Assembly: GCF_003865405.1 (NCBI RefSeq)
Contig: NZ_RQVQ01000013.1
Span: 28,804-92,803, forward strand
Reading direction: 5' to 3'
DNA length: 64,000 nt
From: Paenimyroides tangerinum
GTDB lineage: Bacteria > Bacteroidota > Bacteroidia > Flavobacteriales > Flavobacteriaceae
The notes under the pieces are model-generated. The model worked only from the letters and a program-made list of their open reading frames with translations. It did no database searches and was not told the origin of the DNA. A program made the position numbers and the translations under genes. This document shows, one piece after another, positions 59,478 to 64,000 of this stretch; positions within the stretch are counted from its first letter, which is position 1; every line of letters starts with the position of its first letter.

Positions 59478-61028
59478 ATGGAACAGCAAAAAGAAATAGC
59501 ACCTTTACGTAAAGAAAATAAAAATATTATTAGCCTTGAAAAAGGTAAAATTCCACCGCAAGCCGTAGATTTAGAAGAAGCGGTTTTGGGTGCAATGATG
59601 ATTGATAAAAAAGGAGTTGAAGAGGTAATTGATATTTTAACTGCAGATGCTTTTTATAAAGATTCGCATCGTATTATTTTTGAAGCTATCGACCAACTTT
59701 TTGTTGGAAATCAACCTATCGATTTATTAACCGTTTCTACGCAACTTCGTAAAAATGGAAAATTAGACCAAGCTGGAGGTGATTTTTATCTGATTAATCT
59801 TACACAGAAAATCAGTTCATCTGCACATATCGAGTTCCATTCACGTATCATTCTTCAGAAATTTATTCAACGTAGTTTGATTAAAATTTCAAATGAAATT
59901 ATCGAAGAATCTTACGATGAAACAACCGATGTTTTTGATTTGTTAGATAAAGCTGAAGCTAAACTCTATGAAGTAACTCAAGGAAATATCAAAAAAAGTT
60001 CTGAAACAGCTCAATCTTTAGTAGCACAAGCTAAGAAGCGTATTCAAGAAATTGGTGGTAGAGAAGGACTTTCTGGTTTACCGACAGGTTTTCATAAATT
60101 AGATGCTTTAACTTCAGGATGGCAACCGTCAGATTTAATTATTATTGCGGCTCGTCCCGGGATGGGTAAAACGGCATTCGTACTTTCGATGGCTCGTAAT
60201 ATTGCTATTGATGCGAATTTTGGAGTTGCGTTATTCTCACTTGAGATGTCTTCGGTTCAGTTAATCACACGTTTGATTTCTTCGGAAACTGGACTTCCTT
60301 CAGAAAAACTTCGTACGGGTAAATTAGAACAACACGAGTGGGAACAGCTTAACGTAAAAGTAAAAGATTTAGAAAAAGCTCCATTATATATTGATGATAC
60401 GCCATCGCTTTCGATTTTCGATTTACGTGCAAAAGCGCGCCGTTTATCTTCGCAACACGGAATTAAATTAATTATTATTGACTACTTGCAGTTGATGACA
60501 GCTGGCGGAAATGGTAAAGGTGGTGGAAACCGTGAACAGGAAATTTCTACGATTTCTCGAAATTTGAAAGCATTAGCAAAAGAACTTGAAGTTCCGGTAA
60601 TTGCACTTTCTCAGTTATCACGTGCCGTTGAAACTCGTGGAACTTCTAAACGTCCTTTACTTTCCGATTTACGTGAATCTGGAGCGATTGAGCAGGATGC
60701 GGATATTGTATCGTTTATTTATCGTCCAGAGTATTATAAAATTGAACAATGGGATGACGATGAAGGAACACCAACCGAAGGTCAAGCAGAATTTATTGTG
60801 GCAAAACACAGAAATGGTGGCTTGGATAATATTCGTTTGAAATTCTTAGGTAAATTCGGTAAGTTTGATAATTTAGAAGATGGAAATATGCCTTTTGGAG
60901 AATTGCCTTCGCGTATGAATGATGGAGAAGATTCAAATGATTTAACTAAACATTTACCGAATGGAAATGCTATTTTTGGAGCTCCTTTTGGAAGTAGTGC
61001 TAACGATGATAACGACGTTCCGTTTTAA
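59478..61028 (+). CDS. dnaB: Replicative DNA helicase DnaB
   Basis: A 516-residue hexameric helicase. The N-terminal domain (residues ~28-130, PPQAVDLEEAVLGAMMIDKK) contacts primase. The RecA-like domain has Walker A ARPGMGKTAF with Lys231, the Walker B stretch IKLIIIDYLQLM, and LSQLSRAVETRG with ADIVSFIYRPEYY. The C-terminal 60 residues are acidic and Asn-rich, ending in DDNDVPF, a disordered tail seen in Bacteroidota DnaB. No intein is present. A terminator follows. Confidence 0.96.
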   Translation: MEQQKEIAPLRKENKNIISLEKGKIPPQAVDLEEAVLGAMMIDKKGVEEVIDILTADAFYKDSHRIIFEAIDQLFVGNQPIDLLTVSTQLRKNGKLDQAGGDFYLINLTQKISSSAHIEFHSRIILQKFIQRSLIKISNEIIEESYDETTDVFDLLDKAEAKLYEVTQGNIKKSSETAQSLVAQAKKRIQEIGGREGLSGLPTGFHKLDALTSGWQPSDLIIIAARPGMGKTAFVLSMARNIAIDANFGVALFSLEMSSVQLITRLISSETGLPSEKLRTGKLEQHEWEQLNVKVKDLEKAPLYIDDTPSLSIFDLRAKARRLSSQHGIKLIIIDYLQLMTAGGNGKGGGNREQEISTISRNLKALAKELEVPVIALSQLSRAVETRGTSKRPLLSDLRESGAIEQDADIVSFIYRPEYYKIEQWDDDEGTPTEGQAEFIVAKHRNGGLDNIRLKFLGKFGKFDNLEDGNMPFGELPSRMNDGEDSNDLTKHLPNGNAIFGAPFGSSANDDNDVPF

Positions 61029-61035
61029 AATATTA

Positions 61036-61064
61036 AATCCTGATGTTTACATCAGGATTTTTTT
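61036..61064. terminator. Intrinsic terminator after dnaB
   Basis: Perfect 11-bp stem AAATCCTGATG / CATCAGGATTT, loop TTTA, then T-run; also faces the convergent phosphatase gene. Confidence 0.92.
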
Positions 61065-61677
61065 ATGTTTTTATTTTATTGAAAATGTAAAATATTTCGC
61101 GAGCAATTTCTAAACTTCGTGTTTCATAAATTTGACTTTGAATATCTGTTCCATCAGAAATCTTTGGGTCTTCATAATTTAATGAAAAACTTTTTTCTGG
61201 GCCAAAAATTAGAGGGCAATCTTTTTCCACTTGCGAGCAAGTCATAATTGCAGCAAACTGTGAAACAGGATTAAATGGATGATCATATCTTTTAGAAAAG
61301 CCTATGATAGGAATTGTATTTTCATCATATTTAATCGCATATACAGGATTACTTGTTTCTGAAATTATTGAAATTTCAAAACCTTGATTGTTTAGTGTTT
61401 CTATTATTTTTGGAAATAAAGCAGTAACTTTTGTTCCGCCGGAATATGATTGTACATTTTTAATGGTATAATATGACGCTGCAGTTTTTGCCCAAATTTG
61501 TGCTAAATGACTTCTTCTAGAATTATGTGTGCAAATAAAATTTAGATTTATATCTTCTTTCGAAACTATTTTTTGTTGAATGTAATCTATTAAAGGTTGT
61601 AAAATTATTTTTCTGTCGTTACTGATTTCAAAATTTAATATCTGATTTTGAATGACTTTGTTTAATTTTTCAAACAT
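61063..61677 (-). CDS. Low-molecular-weight phosphatase / arsenate-reductase-like protein
   Basis: A 204-residue protein started at the ATG at 61677 (MFEKLNKVIQNQILN), since the longer frame runs back into the DUF6428 gene in another phase. After a helical 42-residue N-terminal extension comes the LMW-PTP/ArsC domain: ICTHNSRRSHLAQIWA with nucleophile Cys49 in C-x5-R-S, then TCSQVEKDCPLIFG, whose cysteines could serve thioredoxin-type arsenate reduction. It is third in an ArsR-DUF6428-phosphatase group. Arsenate reduction or phosphatase activity both remain possible. Confidence 0.85.
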   Translation of the reverse strand: MFEKLNKVIQNQILNFEISNDRKIILQPLIDYIQQKIVSKEDINLNFICTHNSRRSHLAQIWAKTAASYYTIKNVQSYSGGTKVTALFPKIIETLNNQGFEISIISETSNPVYAIKYDENTIPIIGFSKRYDHPFNPVSQFAAIMTCSQVEKDCPLIFGPEKSFSLNYEDPKISDGTDIQSQIYETRSLEIAREIFYIFNKIKT

Positions 61678-61687
61678 AAAAGCTCGA

Positions 61688-62152
61688 TTAACAACAACCC
61701 GATTTTGGATCGCAACAAGACGTTGTGTTTTCTCCGATTTTAATTTTCGGCTTTTGTGATGGAATTCCACAAGCATCTTCGGCTAAACAGGCTGTTGTTT
61801 TATTTTTTAATACAAAATGCTTTCCGTTAAATTCTAAATCGTATTTTCCGATGGTTTCCGATTGATATTCCACTTCAATTTCTGCGTCTTCAATTCCCAA
61901 TTTATCTTCAGAAAGTTGAATAATGTTTAGTAGTTTGCTTGGTTTTAATCGATGTTCATAGTCATCGGCATTCCAAAGTTGAAAATTTACCGTTTTTTCT
62001 GTGCGAATAACGCCTCCACAATCAATGAATTTTTTTGTGATTTGACCAACTTCCGTCACGTGAAAATGTTCTGGTACAGATGTTCCATTTTCTAATACAA
62101 ATTCTACATTTTCTAATGTAGGTAATAGTTGTTTGATTTCGTTTAATTTCAT
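61688..62152 (-). CDS. DUF6428 family protein with Cys-rich tail
   Basis: A 154-residue cytoplasmic protein of DUF6428: EIKQLLPTLENVEFVLENGT, VPEHFHVTEVGQITKKFIDC and LWNADDYEHRLKPSKLLNII. The C-terminus carries many cysteines (TACLAEDACGIPS, TTSCCDPKSGCC), suitable for binding arsenite, antimonite or a soft metal. It lies between the ArsR-type regulator and the phosphatase (10-bp gap). In Bacteroidota this gene recurs in arsenic-type clusters; its biochemical role is unknown. Confidence 0.85.
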   Translation of the reverse strand: MKLNEIKQLLPTLENVEFVLENGTSVPEHFHVTEVGQITKKFIDCGGVIRTEKTVNFQLWNADDYEHRLKPSKLLNIIQLSEDKLGIEDAEIEVEYQSETIGKYDLEFNGKHFVLKNKTTACLAEDACGIPSQKPKIKIGENTTSCCDPKSGCC

Positions 62153-62166
62153 ATTTTATTAATTTT

Positions 62167-62178
62167 ATATTGCAATAT
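62167..62178. promoter_or_regulatory. ArsR operator candidate 2 (ATATTGCAATAT)
   Basis: A perfect 12-bp palindrome within a 20-bp stretch (62165-62184) identical to that at 62549-62568. It lies just upstream of the DUF6428 gene, inside the cluster. Confidence 0.6.
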
Positions 62179-62207
62179 TACGATGTTGGTTTTGATAAAA
62201 AGACGTA

Positions 62208-62537
62208 TTAGCAACACGTTTTTACTTCGATGTTTTGATTGAAGAAAAGGTTGAATTCGGTTTGAATATTTTTCCAAGTTTCTTCGTTTATACAATAACA
62301 AATAGATTTACCTTCAATCGTTCCTTTTAAAATTCCAATTGATTTTAATTCTTTTAAATGTTGAGAAATCGTTGCTTGTGCCAATCCTAATTCTTCAACC
62401 AAATCATTGCAAATACACGATTGTTGATTGATAATGTGCTGTAAAATGGCAATTCGTGCCGGATGCGCCAAAACTTTAAACAGGCTGGCTAAATAATTTT
62501 CTTTTTCAGAATGTAAATCGGTTTTGGTGATTCCCAT
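62208..62537 (-). CDS. ArsR family metalloregulator
   Basis: A 109-residue winged-helix repressor. The HTH is DLVEELGLAQATISQHLKEL with the wing TIEGKSICYCINE. The helix-3 metal motif reads QQSCICNDL, giving the Cys-x-Cys of the ArsR ELCVCDL site, and the C-terminus adds Cys-Cys. It should sense As(III)/Sb(III) or a similar soft metal and release its operators. Two identical palindromes flank the gene (62551-62562 upstream, 62167-62178 downstream). Confidence 0.92.
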   Translation of the reverse strand: MGITKTDLHSEKENYLASLFKVLAHPARIAILQHIINQQSCICNDLVEELGLAQATISQHLKELKSIGILKGTIEGKSICYCINEETWKNIQTEFNLFFNQNIEVKTCC

Positions 62538-62550
62538 TATTGATATAATT

Positions 62551-62562
62551 ATATTGCAATAT
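62551..62562. promoter_or_regulatory. ArsR operator candidate 1 (ATATTGCAATAT)
   Basis: A perfect 12-bp palindrome 14 bp upstream of the ArsR gene start, with 20 bp of shared sequence with candidate 2. Placement suits autorepression. Confidence 0.65.
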
Positions 62563-62637
62563 TACGATAATAAATTTAAGTTTTAAAACGAAACAGATAT
62601 ATTTAAGCTAAGCTTCATTTGAATAGAAATTTTGAAT

Positions 62638-63522
62638 TTAGTTATCGATTTCTTTTTTACAATTTTTGATTAAAGTATCTGTTTTTATTAGTGTTTCTCT
62701 TCTATAATAATCTATAGTAACGTAATAATTTAAAGTATCGTTTTTACAATATTCTATGTTTAACATTCCTATTTGCGCTTCTTTGTGATGATCTTGTAAA
62801 GTATTATCACTAAATCCGCCATCCCAATCTTGTTCGTTTTTTATAAAATGACTTGTACCACCTTCAATACCTGAGGTTGTATATTCATAAAAATTTAGAT
62901 TATAACTTATCCAAAATTTACTGCTATCTTCATTGTAGAATCTATGTTTGTATTCTTTTCCAATAAAGTCTTTATTTAAATTTTCTAGGCTAATCTTTTT
63001 TATTAAGCTTTCAACACTATCTTGATTAGATGATAAATTGTCAATTAAATAAAGATTTGGATAGATTTCGGATTGGATTACTTTCATTTTAGAAAATGCA
63101 AAAATCGATATTCGAGTAATTATTAAGATTGAAAAAATTAGAACTGTAGTGTTAATTCTAGCTTTAGTTTTTCCAATCCAAATCATTAATTTTTTTAAGA
63201 ATGGAAATGTAAAAAGCAGCGCAAATAAAAATAAAACAAATTCATTTCCACCCGAAAAAAGCAAGATGAAATAAAAGATGATAACCAAAATTGGAAAAAT
63301 GAATAAGGTAACTAATTTAGTAATTTGATTTTTTTCAGAATAGAAAATAAAAAATATTCCAACTATTAAAAAAATCCAAGCTAATCCATAAAAAGAAAAA
63401 ACAATATTCATCAAAACCCCAATTCCATAAAACAATACGCCAAAATCGTAAAGTAATTTATTTCTATTAAGAAACGAATTGTTTAGAATGTGATATATGA
63501 ATTCTTGTATTTTCGTAAGCAT
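62638..63522 (-). CDS. Membrane protein of unknown function
   Basis: A 294-residue protein with about five to six membrane helices in the first 130 residues (e.g. LLYDFGVLFYGIGVLMNIVF, WIFLIVGIFFIFYS, LVTLFIFPILVIIFYFILLF). A ~165-residue domain follows, probably periplasmic: EIYPNLYLIDNLSSNQDSVE, YKHRFYNEDSSKFWISYNLN and YYVTIDYYRRETLIKTD. Not recognised. It precedes the ArsR gene on the same strand by 100 bp but has no visible link to it. Confidence 0.65.
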   Translation of the reverse strand: MLTKIQEFIYHILNNSFLNRNKLLYDFGVLFYGIGVLMNIVFSFYGLAWIFLIVGIFFIFYSEKNQITKLVTLFIFPILVIIFYFILLFSGGNEFVLFLFALLFTFPFLKKLMIWIGKTKARINTTVLIFSILIITRISIFAFSKMKVIQSEIYPNLYLIDNLSSNQDSVESLIKKISLENLNKDFIGKEYKHRFYNEDSSKFWISYNLNFYEYTTSGIEGGTSHFIKNEQDWDGGFSDNTLQDHHKEAQIGMLNIEYCKNDTLNYYVTIDYYRRETLIKTDTLIKNCKKEIDN

Positions 63523-63654
63523 TTTTTTGTGATGTTTTATTGAACGGTTATCATAAAATTAAACAAAAAAACAATTGTAATGTTTTTAAGATCAGTAAAT
63601 TGTTTTTTATAATTGATTTAATGACAAAATAGGAATGTTAGGCTTAATTGATTA

Positions 63655-63966
63655 TTACCCATAAAATTCGTACTCATATTTATAAATGTCAACTTTACCT
63701 TTTTTATCCATAAAATCATCGAATATTTCTTCTTCGATTACATTTCCAATATCATCATATTTATAAGAAATAATAAATTTTGTATCTCGCTTTTGTTTAG
63801 GGTTTGTGAATAAATCAAATGTTGTTTTCACAGTTTTTATAAGTCGATTTTTGTTATCATAGAAATATGAAATTGTTGATTTAAGTTTTTCATCATCATT
63901 GTAAAAATATTCTTTTTGTTTTTGCTTTTTTTTATTGTAAACCTGAATTCGATTATTAATACAAAG
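63655..63966 (-). pseudogene. Start-less coding fragment with YD-repeat-like sequence
   Basis: The minus-strand frame from 63966 to a TAA at 63655-63657 is open for 103 codons but has no usable start; the only Met is near the end. The sequence reads as tandem motifs: KEYFYNDDEKLKSTISYFYD, NKNRLIKTVK, FIISYKYDDIGNVIEEEIFD and YKYEYEFYG. These resemble the YD-like repeats of secreted or Rhs-related proteins. A TAG lies just upstream in frame; another frame (IKFEHLNSSQLALY) is open to the window edge. Probably the C-terminal remnant of a longer gene. Confidence 0.45.
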
Positions 63967-64000
63967 CTAACTGACTGGAATTTAGATGTTCAAATTTAAT

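Noticed and set aside
59478..61028. Intein in dnaB
   Set aside because: The Walker A region and surrounding motifs are continuous and the length is normal.
61678..61776. Longer N-terminus of the phosphatase gene reading back into DUF6428
   Set aside because: The extra 33 residues are the out-of-frame shadow of the DUF6428 3' end; the ATG at 61677 fits the gap between the genes.

Overview
The window looks like chromosomal DNA of a member of the Flavobacteriaceae (Bacteroidota). It is very AT-rich. Many genes are preceded by the Bacteroidota -7 element TAnnTTTG, with no clear Shine-Dalgarno sequence. The gene content is typical of the family: BshA for bacillithiol, an LptD of Bacteroidota type, DUF4294, DUF4252, and a carotenoid cluster with a short CrtYcd cyclase. 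I see no rRNA, tRNA, insertion sequence, phage gene or CRISPR array.

Layout. 0-4.4 kb: the end of an Smr-domain protein, an unknown protein, and lptD-ridA on the minus strand. 4.5-10.0 kb: an envelope and redox run (cell-wall amidase, MlaD-type MCE protein, membrane Fe-S protein plus CCG-domain partner, two small unknowns). 10.1-14.3 kb: a GH3/serine-hydrolase fusion and bshA. 14.3-25 kb: housekeeping and transport genes (NhaC antiporter, fabG, cvfB, a HopJ-family gene, Pit phosphate transporter with DUF47 partner, acyl-CoA carboxylase beta chain, DHA2 exporter). 24.4-25.9 kb: a tandem pair of outer-membrane barrel genes, duplicated together with their terminators.

25.99-33.15 kb is an accessory block of short, poorly known minus-strand genes. 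It includes a lipoprotein gene broken by an in-frame stop, a frameshifted remnant, and a TIGR04222-like membrane protein with a Gly/Cys tail. 33.2-38.2 kb: an AraC regulator divergent from a three-gene TolC/HlyD/DHA2 drug-efflux operon. 39-44.1 kb: trmH, a higBA toxin-antitoxin pair, an M42 aminopeptidase, DUF4294, and dnaX. The tau part of dnaX is reached only by a -1 shift in a run of ten A.

45-49.6 kb: a marR-crtI-crtB-(unknown)-crtZ-crtYcd operon predicted to turn geranylgeranyl diphosphate into zeaxanthin, with a palindromic operator candidate at its promoter. 49.8-55.1 kb: a vitamin B12 uptake region. A cobalamin riboswitch controls a TonB-dependent receptor and a surface beta-propeller lipoprotein; divergent binding-protein and permease genes lack an adjacent ATPase. 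55.2-61.0 kb: core genes tgt, lptF, an EamA exporter, accA and dnaB. 61-62.6 kb: an ArsR-controlled group with two copies of a 12-bp perfect palindrome but no arsenite exporter. The right end holds a membrane protein and a start-less coding fragment.

The strongest candidates for something unusual are the dnaX slippage site, the non-canonical AUA start in the carotenoid operon, the loss of the Tgt zinc cysteines, and the decaying accessory block around 26-29 kb. I found no wholly new multi-gene system that the sequence alone can prove.
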